Shown here: positions 46,801 to 59,700 of the stretch, in pieces
Numbering within the stretch: the stretch's first letter is position 1
Layout of the letters: every line of letters begins with the position of its first letter
NCBI GenBank assembly: GCA_013400975.1
Contig: WBMZ01011559.1
Span: 1 to 64,000, forward strand
Direction of reading: 5' to 3'
Source: Atrichornis clamosus
Lineage: Eukaryota; Chordata; Aves; Passeriformes; Menuridae
Length of the DNA stretch: 64,000 bases
Position numbers and translations under genes: made by a program
The notes under the pieces: model-generated
Database searches by the model: none
What the model was told of the DNA's origin: nothing
Seen by the model: the letters and a program-made list of their open reading frames with translations, nothing else

Positions 46801-49800
46801 TTTCACTTAATATTTGAATCCTTTTCACTTTTCTAATTTTATATTTCATGAAACCTTATAGCCTGAGAACCCTTTGAGAGAAGTCGTCATAGATCTAACA
46901 GAATACTTTTTATATTTATCACAGCATGAAGGCAAAATGAAGAAATGCTGAGATTCAATGATGTTTTTCTTCAGAGCAGCTACTTAAAAATACCAATGGA
47001 AAAAATGTTGATCTGTGTTAGGGCCAAATATTGGCTAGAAAGGAAGTATTTTTATTACATTGTAATAGTATGAAATATCGCCTAAATAATGAAAGGCAAA
47101 AGGATATGGCCTCTTACTGTATAATCTCTTTGGCCATCAGCCAGAGCAGGAAATTTTCTCTGGGAGAGCGAAAGTATCAAATGACTTGAAAAGTAATATA
47201 TTTTCAGAGACACTAGATTCATTTCACACTGCTTTCTAGAATTAGATTGTCACCTTAGAGAACAGACTTCTTGTTTGAAAAGTGGACTACAGTCTAACTC
47301 TTTTTCTATATTTATTTAAAATATGCTTTAATTGGATGGCGTGAGAGGGGGAAAACAACAGAATACCACTGTTTTAGTAAGAATCTTTATTACTAATAAA
47401 CAGCAGTATACTGGGAAATATACTAGAGAATAGCATATATTATTCATGACTATAGTACAAATGTGTCACCATAAAGTCAGGCACTAAAGTATCATATTTC
47501 CAGCATTTCTGTTAACAGAACTGACTCTTGGTGCAGTTAGTGTCTGCAATAAATCCTGAAAAGTGTCCTGATGGGCCCTGCAATTATATTCTGCTTCTCC
47601 TGTTTGTTGTACCAAGTGAGTTTGTTTACTTTTTTTAAAGTCTTTGTGGCAAGACCATTTTATGCATCTATACAGAACTAAGGCAGGGGAAGAAGGGGGG
47701 ATGAAGAGGAAAGCTGTAGATGGTTGGAGGGATTTCGAATCAGTCTTGAAAGGATTTTGGTTACTGATGGGCCTTTAAAAGAACAGTTATTTATTGTACA
47801 GAAAAAGACATGCTGCTAAAATTTGAACAGTGCAATAAGGTTTTGCTCAAGACAATTACAAATTGTTGACTTCTATTCTACTTGTGGGGGCAAAGCTACC
47901 ATAATATGTTGTTGCATACTAAGTTCTGTTTCAGAAAGTGCACTTCAGTTTATAATGCTATTGAAATGTCACAACCTGTATTACATTTGCCATATGAATT
48001 GTGATCATGATTATTTTTTGCCTTGGTGAATAACTGAACAATCACAATATTCCTGTAACTTAAACAGGCATGAGTAGGACCTAGTGGGGTGGGGGAGTCT
48101 CAGACAAACATTCTCTTCCATCGAGGCAGCCTGATCCCATCTCTTGCTTGAGTAGGATGGATGTTGCAACAGAAAGTGTCTTGGAGGGAATGTGAGATTC
48201 CTTCTTTTTTGTCAGTCTCATGCAGGAATTCTACCATGGATAGCATGGGAGAATCAGCATCAGTCATATTAGTGGTGCATGCATTCTGGTTCATAATGCC
48301 AGATACTGTAATGACATCACATCATAAATTATTTCTTTGGGGGCATCCACACCTCCCTTAATTGTTTCAATCCTTTGAAGAGCTGCTGATTACAGCTGCT
48401 TTATCCCTTCACTTCAAAAGTCCCAACCAATTAAAAGGTTCTGGGAAGGATTTTGTGACAGCTAAGGGTGTGGGATTTTTAGGTTTTTTTTCTTTTTAAG
48501 AGAGGAATGAGCAGAAAATTAAGTGTTTCGTTTGCCTGAATTAAAAGAAAATGTTGCCCAGTAATATATATATTATCCTGCCAGTTCTTTAGGGCATATT
48601 TTGAAATCTGATACAGGGCAACCTTTGTGCTAGAGATGTGCCTTTTGCCACTCCTATGAAAATCCACCTAGAGCTGGCCAAGTTGCGACCTGCAGTTCTT
48701 TCTGGATTTACATGTGCTTCCATGATTGAGGAATTTTGCCCTAAAGCAAAGATTATGTTTTGTACTGGCTATGTTAATCTCAGAACCCAATCTAAGAAGC
48801 TTAAAGCCTTTACAGGCTGATGGATTTCTATGCTCTCCATTAGGCTAAAGAGACAGGGACAGTTTGAAGGAATTTTCTAGGATTCGTAGCTCTTTTTTTT
48901 TTTCCCTGGATCTGGAAAACCAGGGATTGATGCCTAGATATTGAATGAATACTGAAAATTATGCATGTTATTGCAGGTACTGAGGTCCATGTCTTTAGCT
49001 GCAAATGAAACTGATAGAAATTCTGCTCTAAATACTACAGAATTACATATTCTCTGAAAAAAACAGCTCCTAAATATTTCAAATTGAATTTTGCAATTCA
49101 ATTTGCAAAGCAATGATAACACCTTTTATTTCAGTGTTAATTCTGAAAAGAAGTTGCTTATGAAGTATTTATGTAGAGGGAAATATAAAGAGAGAAAATA
49201 TTAATAATTCTTTTAACAGAAGGTAGACATTCTACAGTAAAGAAATCCAAATGTTGTTTGATGAAACCAAGTTTATGAAGGAGATGGAACAGGAATGGAC
49301 ATGGATATATAAAGTTAAGGACAAATGGAGGAAGAAGAGGTTCCTTTCAGTCACTCAGATCTTTACTCTTGCTCTTTCTGTGCCATTAGCAAATGTTGGG
49401 AAAACCTAGTAACAAGTCCCATCATTTCTTCTCCCAAGCACCATTATGTGCTCAGTTAATTCTCTCCGAAGTATGTGTTTGCTATTTGGCATTTCCTAAT
49501 ATCTGAGTGCTTAACCTCTTAGCAATGCTTTTTAATGTACTACTCTTGTATGCAATGTCTTTTCTTTCCAAATATAATCCTGAAAACTCAGAACCCTCTA
49601 TCATTACTCATGAGATGCACAAAGTCAGCTTGTCAAATATACAGCTGCTCCAGTTGACTTTAAAAAAAAAAATCACAAATTGTAAAACTATTTGGGAATT
49701 ATTATTTAACCTTTGGTTTGAAAAGTTTAAAATGCACTGCAAATTCTGTGTACCCTTTGAAAAAACATGAAGTGTATCATTCCTCCAAATCTGCTAAAAA

Positions 49801-52800
49801 GAAAGGCCAGCAAAGATGATATGCAAATAAAGGTTTCTGTTAAATGAGTGGTTGCAAGGGATGTTTGACATTCTTCAAACACATAAAAATGATCAGTTTT
49901 ACCTGTGGGGAGTATTTTAGCAACGCATTTTATTCAAACAATACCCATTCTTATCAACCAGAACCAGGTTCAGTCTTGTTAATGGGATGAATTGGCAATG
50001 ACTTCTGTCTACATAGCAACCAGCAAATATTGTTCCAGTGGTCCGGAATAGCCAGTGAGAGGCGGGGCACATTGGGGCAGCCTTACTCATGCCAGTAGCA
50101 CTGTACTGCAATTCCTTCTCCTGGCAGCCCCCTCCCCATTGCACCGATTTGAACATTTTTGAGTATGATCTCATCTAAGAATTGCAAATACTTGGCACTT
50201 TTATGACAGGAAAATATTACAAATTGCTGAGGCTTGCTTCTTGAAGAATTTAGGTAGGAAGCATTTTTAATTTTCTGTTATTAGTGACTTACAAATATTT
50301 ACAAAAACCATAATTATGCTAACTTATTCCTAATTTCTGTAAGAATTCATGTGTGCAGTACTTAATGTTTGATAGTTCTCATTGTCCTTAGGGCTTCTGA
50401 ACTGCATTCAGCTGCCTTTTATTGTTCATAAACAGGCAGTGACTGGGGAAAAAAAAAAATCTTTTCACTACCATTGTTTTTAAGATTTTGACATCTGCCA
50501 CCTAGGAACACCACTTAATTCTTCATTTTGTTGCTGAAATGCCTTTATTTCAGTCTGGATAGAAGAATAAATTATGAAATACTATATTGCCTGCTTTTCC
50601 TTTTATATTTTCTTAATATAGAATATGCATCTTTATAAAGGTTATACGTAAAGTGTCCAAAGAGATGAACTATAAAAATATAAGTCAGAAAGTATTTGGA
50701 ACATCTAACATGGGAGGCTTTTTATAGGTGCTTATTTATTTAATGGTGTTTTCTATATAAATACAATTTCTACTATAGAAACTTCCCTCTTAGTTTCAGT
50801 TTAAACCCAGTATTTTGAGTACAAGTTGCAATAGGTGTATATTACACCAGTGAATAGGATAAAGAATAATGTCTTACACTTTTTGCACGTATGGTCGGGA
50901 ATCTAGGTTTAAACTCCTTTGATACCAATAGGGAAAATCCTACCTTTACTTTTAGTTTAATTTTGCTTTCAGAAATAGGGTTATTTTAGGTTTTAGAGAT
51001 AGTGTGTCTGACTTGAGGAGAGAGGTGAGATGAGAGTCTATATGCCAATAGTAGAAACAAATGTCCAAAAATATCAAATGTACAAAAGTAGTGTTTCTTC
51101 CTACATCTAAACTCAAATCTTAAGCAGAGGTATTTTGAATCTAAAGAGTTACTTAAAGTTTAAATTTTTTGGCATTCAATGTAGCTGTCTGACTTTAAAT
51201 TCATGAAACAAGCCATTTTTCATACATGGATCCAAACCAGTAGGATCATATTTTCAAAAGCTGTATGCTGTGGACCACTTTCAATCAGCACTGTGGAGGT
51301 ATATTTTATCAGATTTTGTATCTTGAAGTCAGAAGGAACAGTGGTTTGAATGTGCAGTGCCCATACAAAAAATACTGCTTATGCAAAATTTTTATACAAA
51401 TAATTGTTGATACAAAATAATTTCTTATGCCATAAACTGATGCACTGTAAAATAGAGTATGTTCTTGTTCTGATTCCTGCTGATTGTGCAGATTTCAGTA
51501 GGTCACTTAAAAGGATCTGTCAACTTCATCTGAAGATCAGAAAGCTCAGTGATATAATGGTTTCTGTTCACAGTCCTTGAAGGTGAGCTGCAGAGTTAAA
51601 TTTAAAATTGGATGGGATCTAAAAGTCTAAAATTCCAGTGTCCATGCGGTCCTGCTGACAAAGAATATGCAACAGATTTTTCAGTAGAAAATGTTTGTAA
51701 ACATGGGAATACACTGATTTTCCTCGAATCTCTTGCCTTGAATACTTCACTGAAGTTTTATATTTACACTGTGGTTTCTGCCTCTGTTGGTTCTACTCCT
51801 CAATTTAAAGTGAATTTACATTTATCCTCTCCTTTTGTTGCAGAGCTTGCCAGCATTATTATGTGTTCTGTGTAAGAGAAGTTCATAGATAGAAGCATTT
51901 TTGGATGCTTTTAGAGAACATAAAGTTGCCATAAAATTTAGGGTGTTTAAGTTCTAACATTTATGCTTGCTTTTTATGACAATTCCATCATTAGACATTA
52001 ATTCTGTATCATAAGTTTCCCCATGATGATCTTGACTTTGTGGAGACAAATGAGTGAAATGAGTATTCAAAGAGCAGAAAAATTAAGAATATTTAGAAAA
52101 TGAGTCAGTAGGCTTCCTTGCAGGTAGAGTAAAAGCACTGGTCACAGAGCATTTTGTTTTCATATTCTTTCCTGGAGTAAGCCAACCCTGTAAGGATCAT
52201 CATGCTGCAGGTTGCTTGTACCAGAATTGCATAAATATGGTCCCTGTAAGACAGATTTTGTTTGAAATATCTCACATTAAGAGAAAAAAGAGATTTAGTC
52301 TGTGTGGTAGCAAGATAACAAGAGCTTCCTTTCATATAAAATTGTGTCATCTTACAGCAGTAATTCTCCCCCTCTTCACTATGGCTGCACAAAAATGATA
52401 TCATTATACATTGCATTTAGACATGTTTGATCCTGACCTTTCCATAGAATACTGAAAGAAATTCAAGCCCTGAATTTTATGGCTTCCTTTGGATCCAAAC
52501 TGAATTGTGTTATTTTAATTAACATTTGTAGTCTCTGATTTCCTCATCTTGATGACAGATTAGCATACCAACAGAGCGATAAAATAAGATTAAAAGGTAG
52601 ACAAACTTCTGTTTTTATTAAGCCTGGATGTTACAAAAGAAGAAAGGAATTTGATCATGGAATGTTCCTAGATTAAGTATCCTAAAAACAAACTTCTGTG
52701 GTATTTCTTTTAAACTATTAATTGTTTACCTCTGTATTTGGATGTATTAGGTGCTTGGATTATTGACTTGTTGTGAACCTTTTTAGTTTCATAGCCTCAG

Positions 52801-53500
52801 AAAGCTCCACTGTTATTGGAACTAAGAAAGGCGAATGCCATTGCATACTTAAATACTTCAGTTAAAGTCTTGTCCTTTCTTTCCTTTTGGTTTTTTTTAG
52901 TGGAAATATTCTCACCTGCTTTTTTTTCAGCTCCAAAGGCATAAATAGGGCTTGCAGGACTGCAAGATTAAAATTAAGAGTTGATTCAGCTCTTAAATGG
53001 GTAGTTTTCTATTATAAATTAATATCTACTCTAGGCTCAGTAGAAGCTACTAACAACTTCAGTGTACTAAATGAAAATTCCATGGTAAACTGTTAGGTCT
53101 TTGGCTTTTTAATTTTTTTTTTTAACTTTCTGATTACAACTATTTGCATTATATGCAATAGCATCTCAGATTAAATGTTTATAACTTTATAAGCTAGTTC
53201 AGCCAAACTAATTGAAGTAAATAAGGTCAGCATACTTGAATTAAACGTATCTTTTGGACCTGTGGGCATTTTGACGATTTGAGCACAGCCATATTTTAAA
53301 ACACAGGGGAAGAAGTGTTTGAGCTTGAAAGAATATTGGCAGATAGCTGTTATTATTCCTGGATATCCCCTCTTAGAGTAGTAGCAGGTGCTACTGAGCT
53401 TCAATGATCTTATTCCTAGAAGGGCCTACATTCATTGGGAAGAGATGCAATACAGTCTCTGTGCTTTTGTTGGCCAGAAGCAGACAAATATTGGTGTTTA
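37800..53500. other. PALLD intron stretch without recognisable genes
   Basis: Apart from a short CR1 tail near 39578, I see no exon, RNA gene or mobile element in this stretch. The sequence is AT-rich with several poly-T runs. Short open frames are consistent with chance. Confidence 0.5.
39578..39640 (-). mobile_element. CR1 LINE 3' tail remnant
   Basis: AAATCATAGCTAGAAGGGAC followed by CCACAAGGATCATTCAAGTT resembles the reverse complement of a CR1 3' end. Only the tail is recognisable. Confidence 0.5.
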
Positions 53501-53524
53501 ATACTATGGTTGTATAGGTGTTTC

Positions 53525-53795
53525 TTGCCTCAAGCAAGAATGGCTTTAAACTGAGAGTACATTTAGATTGGATATTAGAAAAAATTCTTTACAGTGATAG
53601 TGGTGAGGCACTAGAACAGATTGCCCAGAGAGGTTGTGGATGCCACAGAAGAGATGTAGAAGTGTTGAAGTCCACATTGGACAGGGCATTAAGCAATGTG
53701 ATCTAGTAGAATGTGTCCCTGCCCATGGCAGGGTGGTTGGAACTAGATGGTCTTTAAAATGTCCCTTCCAACCCAAATGATTTTATGGCTAGGAA
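53525..53795 (+). mobile_element. CR1 LINE 3' fragment
   Basis: The plus strand contains the C-terminal end of a CR1 ORF2, with a block of the type LDWILEKILYSDSGEALEQI. The typical 3' untranslated end follows, including GGTGGTTGGAACTAGATGGT and CCCTTCCAACCCAAATGATT. It is a 5'-truncated, inactive copy in the PALLD intron, in the same orientation as the gene. Confidence 0.93.
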
Positions 53796-53799
53796 AAGC

Positions 53800-56700
53800 C
53801 TTCCTGTGGGGAGAAGTACAAGTAAACTTATAAAATAATGTGAAATCCATCTGAATATTAGATATTATGTGGAATAGACACTACATGTTGTAAAAATTTT
53901 TACTACTTTAAATTCATTTTATTCCCAACTGGAATTATGAAACAATTTTTAATATTTTTTTTCTTTTGAAGGGAGAGCAACAGAGATTCTAATGTCCACT
54001 TTAGAGGATGAAATCCATGACCCAAGATTTCCATATTAAGATCAATATCAGTTACCTCTACTGAATACTATATATTATCTATTTCGCTTTTTGAAAGTAG
54101 CAATGTGCACACAATAAATACATCCCTTTTTTTCCCAGAGGCTCTTGTAAGACCTGGGCCTGAGGGACTGTTTAAAGCTCTGCCTCTCTGCCTTCAGAAA
54201 GCCATCAAGGAGAGAAGGCCATGTCAGGTTCTCTGTGAGTACAGGGAGTAAGGCATAGTGTTGATCTGGCAAGCAGGTATTGGGCAGGAGTTACTTACTT
54301 TGGTATTATTTATTAAAAGTAAACTGCATGCTCAGTTGTATGGATATATGTATAGTTTGGTCTGGTAAGTACTCTTATGGTACAGTAAATTGTCAGATTG
54401 AATCTGTTATATTCCTGGTCCTGCCCTGGCAATGTAGACTAGAAGTGTTTTTAAAACGTACTGCACAGACTGGTTGGGAAACTTATCAGTCAGCATGCCC
54501 ATACCCATAGGATTTTGAAAGCAAGTTTGTTTTTGTTTTCTACCAATCCTACTAAGCAAAGGTCTATGCAATATAGGACTAGGATCTTCTCAGGGGTAAG
54601 AAGTGGCAGGGACATGGCATTATCAGTATGGAAATAACTTTTGTAGAGACTCATATCAAATTTTAAGATTGCTATGAATGAAGAATGAATAAAAATATGT
54701 ATGTAAGCACCAGAACAAATAGCATAATAAGTGTTAAAGGAATGGCCTCAAATGATAGTGAAGGACATAATTCCTAGTTGATCATATGAAATACTGTGTT
54801 ACTTCTATCATAACCCAAAAAGTTGGCACTTCAGTATGTCTACAACATTTTGTTAGTGGAAGACTGTGCCTTCTGACAACAGAAGGATGTGAACGAGATT
54901 ATAGCATATGCTTTTCTTTTTCTGTTAGCCCAAAAAGAAGAAATCTTTTAGCAGAAGACTTTTCATAACAAAAAAATTATTGCTAATCAAGAAGAAACTT
55001 CAAGAAAACACAAGGACTTGATAGCCACCATCCCTTGTTCTCCACGTTGCGTAAGAGTGATCCAGGCCAGACCACTAAATACATGTTTTGCTTCTTGTAA
55101 GTACGTGGGTGTGAGAGTATATCTTAAATCAAGACTGGATGAAATCTATAAAGGAATTACTGTGTAGGTAAAATCAAATTACCTGGAGACACTGTAAATA
55201 CTATTTTATCTTCCATAAGGCTTTGCATAGAGATTTGTTGTACTGATTTTCTACACATCTACCTAAAAATTATGAGGGAAGCATTTAATTTTAGATATGC
55301 ATAGCTGAGAAGAACATACTGAAATTTAATCTCAAGAAAAATAGAAAGCTGAAAAAAAGTGTTAATTTGATGCACTTTCTTCTGCAGGAATGCAGGAAAA
55401 AACCCAAACATCTGACTGTACCACCAACTCAATGTTGGACACCACTGCAGCCAGGGAGGGAAAATACCATTTTTAGAATGGTCAGATTTCCAAAATCCTG
55501 AAGGTGATATCTAAGAGATTCATTTTGCAAAGACAGTTTACATGAGGGACAAATCAATTCGCTGTGAAATTAGCATTTGTGGTGTAAGAACAGCAGGCAA
55601 TGCATGTAGCATTCTGATTTAGTGCTGAATAATTTATTATCCAGGTCTTTCCCTGTGGTCACATCTTTTGTTGACTATATATTAATGCTAGCAAACCTCA
55701 GATTGCTACTCTTTCCTAAACATTAGAGCACCCATTTTAAGAAGCACTTCAAGGGTGCTCAAGGAAACTGTTGGTGTTTAGTTCACATGTTAAAGTGGAA
55801 CTTGTACAATATTCTAATTAATACATATAGGTTCCATCACCTTGTTTGGGGGAAAAATAATAAATGATGTAATGTAACATTTCATGTGATTATCCTCCTA
55901 GCTGATGTGGTATCAGCTTGTCTTCTCTCTGGTGATGACTGAAGGCTGATAGTCCAGTCTCTAGGATTACCGTTGCCATTAGGTAATGTTATGTAAAATG
56001 CACTTATGAGGTGACACCTCTTAGAAAGGAACTGAGTGTGGTTCAGGTTTTGGTTTTTTCCCCCTGTGTGTTAGTTTGTATTCATGAGTAAACACGGTGG
56101 GCAAAATTTTAATTAAACAAAAATTGAAAATGTCGGATTATATTCTCTGAGTCAATTGTAGGATGTCTCATCTTGGCTACTTAGAATGTCTTTGGCAGGA
56201 AGATTGTCAGCTCTTTGCAGATTGCTTATGCTCCTTACAGCTTGGATTTTGTGATCTGTGTAACGTATCTGTAGGCCTACTGTTTATACCTCAGCCCCTT
56301 TTAAAATTTCACTTGACTTTCAGAAACTTGTTGATACCATTTTACCAGGTTGCAGTATTCAAGGCGTAACATCTTCATCCCACTCTGTCTTGTCAGCAGC
56401 AGGACAGGCGCTCCCTCAGACGCCTCTCTACTGCACTCTAGTGTATCGTTTGGAGATTTCCCCCACCCTACTCTAATACACAATCCTTCCAAAATTCTCA
56501 TTATTTTTGGATGCCTATAGTCCTTCTTTCCCCCTCTTCTTGGTTTTCGATACAAAATAACAAACACTAAAGCAAAATTTAATACTCTGTGTTTTGCTTC
56601 CTCCTTTGAGAGTCGCCATACATTGAAAGGAAGTTTTTAATGACTTGATGTTAATGAATGGAACTTCAAACAGCTTGCTTTCAGTTGTGTGCTGGTGCGT

Positions 56701-59700
56701 TCAGGAATCTAATGCAGCTCTTCAGAATGAGTCATCTGGGAGAAGATGTCGACATTTACCTGCTTAATTTTAAGCTAATGTTGCCTGTACTTAGGTGCTT
56801 TAAAAGGATCTGATGTTTGGGGAACTTATCTTTGCATTTCTTTGACTAGGAAGTGGTGCCAATCATGCTAAATATGCTTTGCGGTGACATTGAGCTGGGA
56901 TATCCAGAATATTTGAATGAGAATCCATGTTACAAAAGGGGTGCAAAATCTAAGAAAATTGACTTCTGATGGAGACAGCTTTGTGTGTGCCCACAGTCTG
57001 TGTCAGTCACTCAGGCTCCTGTGTATGTAACCAAACTGTCCAAAATCCAAATAGCTGTTAAAAAAGTAAACTAAAATTAAACATGATTTTTTCTCTAGTG
57101 AATACCTCAGAATAAACATTTCTGTGTTCTAAGTAATTATTTTTTTCAGGTAGCAAAAAGCAGGATTGCAAAAGGAACATAGCTGGAATTCTCACCAGAA
57201 AAAGTCTTTAAGTTCTGTTCCTGATAAGCAATTTGAAGAGAAAAAAAGTTTTATTTTTTAGAAATATTTCAATCTTATGTGCAATTTTAAAAAGTATACA
57301 CATATCTAAAGGAAAAGTCTTGTCCTCCTTTTAAAAAGCAGTGCAGCATTAACTATGAGCTTCTACCAAGCATTTGCTGTAGAGAAGCAAGTTTTTGAAC
57401 CTCTGACTTCATTATATGAGTTTTATAATGGATGCAGAGTGTTTATCTTACCTATTGGCTAGCATCTGTTCTTGGGAGTTTTTTTTCTCTCTTTTCAGAT
57501 TTGATGAGCATGGAAAGGAAGCCAGAATAGTTTCTTGATTTTGAATGTGTATTTACGGGAAAGGTCTTCAATATCTTAGTACACAGATAATACAATGCTT
57601 GCAAAATTAAAACTGTGCAATTTGAGGTGCTTTATATGAATCATATAATGAGCTCTAAGTAGTTCAAAGTCTTCATAGTCTTGTCCAGTACTTCAGTTAT
57701 ACAAGCAGCTACTCTCAAAATTTTTATTCAGTGTTGTATGTTGAAATGCATACTTTTTAATATAAATATTCTTTTATATACATACTAGCAATTTCAATGA
57801 AAATATTGCTCATGCTTGTGTGTATTATCCTGCTTCCCCCTTATATTAGAATATTACTTCATATGCCCAGTAACTTGCATTTGGAGCAACATTCAGTTGA
57901 CTCTCCTTGTCATTCAGCAGCTTGCTACTCTTGCAAAGAGCAGCGAAATAAGAGAGAAAACAAAAAAAACCCCTAGAACTAGCTAGGCTCATTCCCTCTT
58001 CCCTTAGAAAGGGGAATGCAGTTCAGCATGCTACATGCTTGATTGATTTGGAAATGCCCAGGTTTACTTCCAAAGACATTTCTGTTGATAGGCAGTTACT
58101 ATGCAAGTTCTCCTACAGATAGCTGCCCTTGGAATGGAAAAGGTGGTGATGGAACCACGGTGGCAAAGACAGACTTATCTTGGCTTATGTGGCTTTTTGG
58201 CTACTTTCAAAGTGGGAAAACTGCCTATAGAAAATGAAGCACTATTACCTAACAACTTTAATTTCTTTGTAAGGCTAGAGCATAGCAATATCTTTCTGCC
58301 TCCACCACATCAAGGGCTCCAGTGTTTGTAATTGTGTAAATATATAATCAAGTAAGTGTAAATTTGTTTCCATTTACCACATGCATGGATCACTGCAAAA
58401 AGTAGTGAGAAATTGACATTAATAAAATCTATGACAGGAGCAGTAAGGGGCAAAGAAAAGGAAAAGGAATGATAAGATTTGCATTAATTTACTACATGCA
58501 TAAAATAAAATGTTTTCCTTTATAAATGAGAAGTTGGCATTTTCGGTGGTATCCAAAGGGGAGTCTATGAATATACAGCAGAGATGCACTGTCTGTGTCC
58601 TGAGAGCTCTGATTGGCATGTGGCAATTGGATGTTACTTCTGGCACTGTGTGGGCTTGATCATCTGATGAGTCCCTGGCATAGCAATCTGTGTAGCAAAG
58701 ATGCGTGAAGACATCAAGGACTTGGCCTCATTGTATCTTAACAATACAACAAGCCTCGATTTGCCGACAGGTATTGCTGCATGAGTTCATTCACTGAAGG
58801 CAGAAACAAAAGCCAGCTTTTCGCTGAGAGGGGAAAGAGAATGTCTTGCCAGCTGCATTACTCATTAGTCCTCTAAGCCTAGCTTAACCCTTTAGTGCGC
58901 AGTGAAGCTGTGAGCGAACGAGTGTTTGGGAGTGTTCAAATGCTTTGGGGATGCTTTCTGCATTTGTTCATCAGCTGCTATAGAGCAGCTGGCCATGCCG
59001 CAAGAATGAAACTCTAAGAATGTGTTTCCAGATCTGCTTGAGCAGTTTGCCCTCCAGTTTGTGAGGCAAGGTATGAGTAGAAGGTATGCAAGGATCACAG
59101 ATACTGCTTTGGAGAGCAGCAGGATATCAGGTTAAGAAATTTGTGATAGTGTATGGATGGAGTATCCATTTTTCACCATAAATCCTATTTGCCATGCAAT
59201 TAGCTCAGAACTTGCATAGCAGAATGATGTGAAATGTGATCAGGTTCTACCATGAATCACACATGCAGTCTCTTTGCTTTTATTTCTGCATACTGGTTGC
59301 TGGTGCTCATGCCATGCTGATATTTTTGCATATGAGCAGTGTGCAACTACCTGTTAAATAATACTGGACTGAAAGGCAGCAACATATTGATAACACTTCA
59401 TCTCCAAATGCAAGTTGAAGGGATATAAGGTATGTAGGATAGACAATTAAAAAGCAGACTATGGCATCCTGCAGGGTGTGCTTCTTGCCCTGGCTGCAGT
59501 AGTGCTGTAACTTGCTCCCAGATCTACCATGGCTGCGGAGCAATCGTTAGGTAGACAAGGTAGACGGCATTACCCATGCTTTACTTAAACCCGCCCAAGT
59601 GAGGAAGCACTTTGCTGGGGAGTTGATTTGTGCAGGCAAGAAGGGCTCTGGGCTGTGTTTTAAAGGTCTGTACCCTCTCTTAGGAAGAGGGCTTGTGAGA

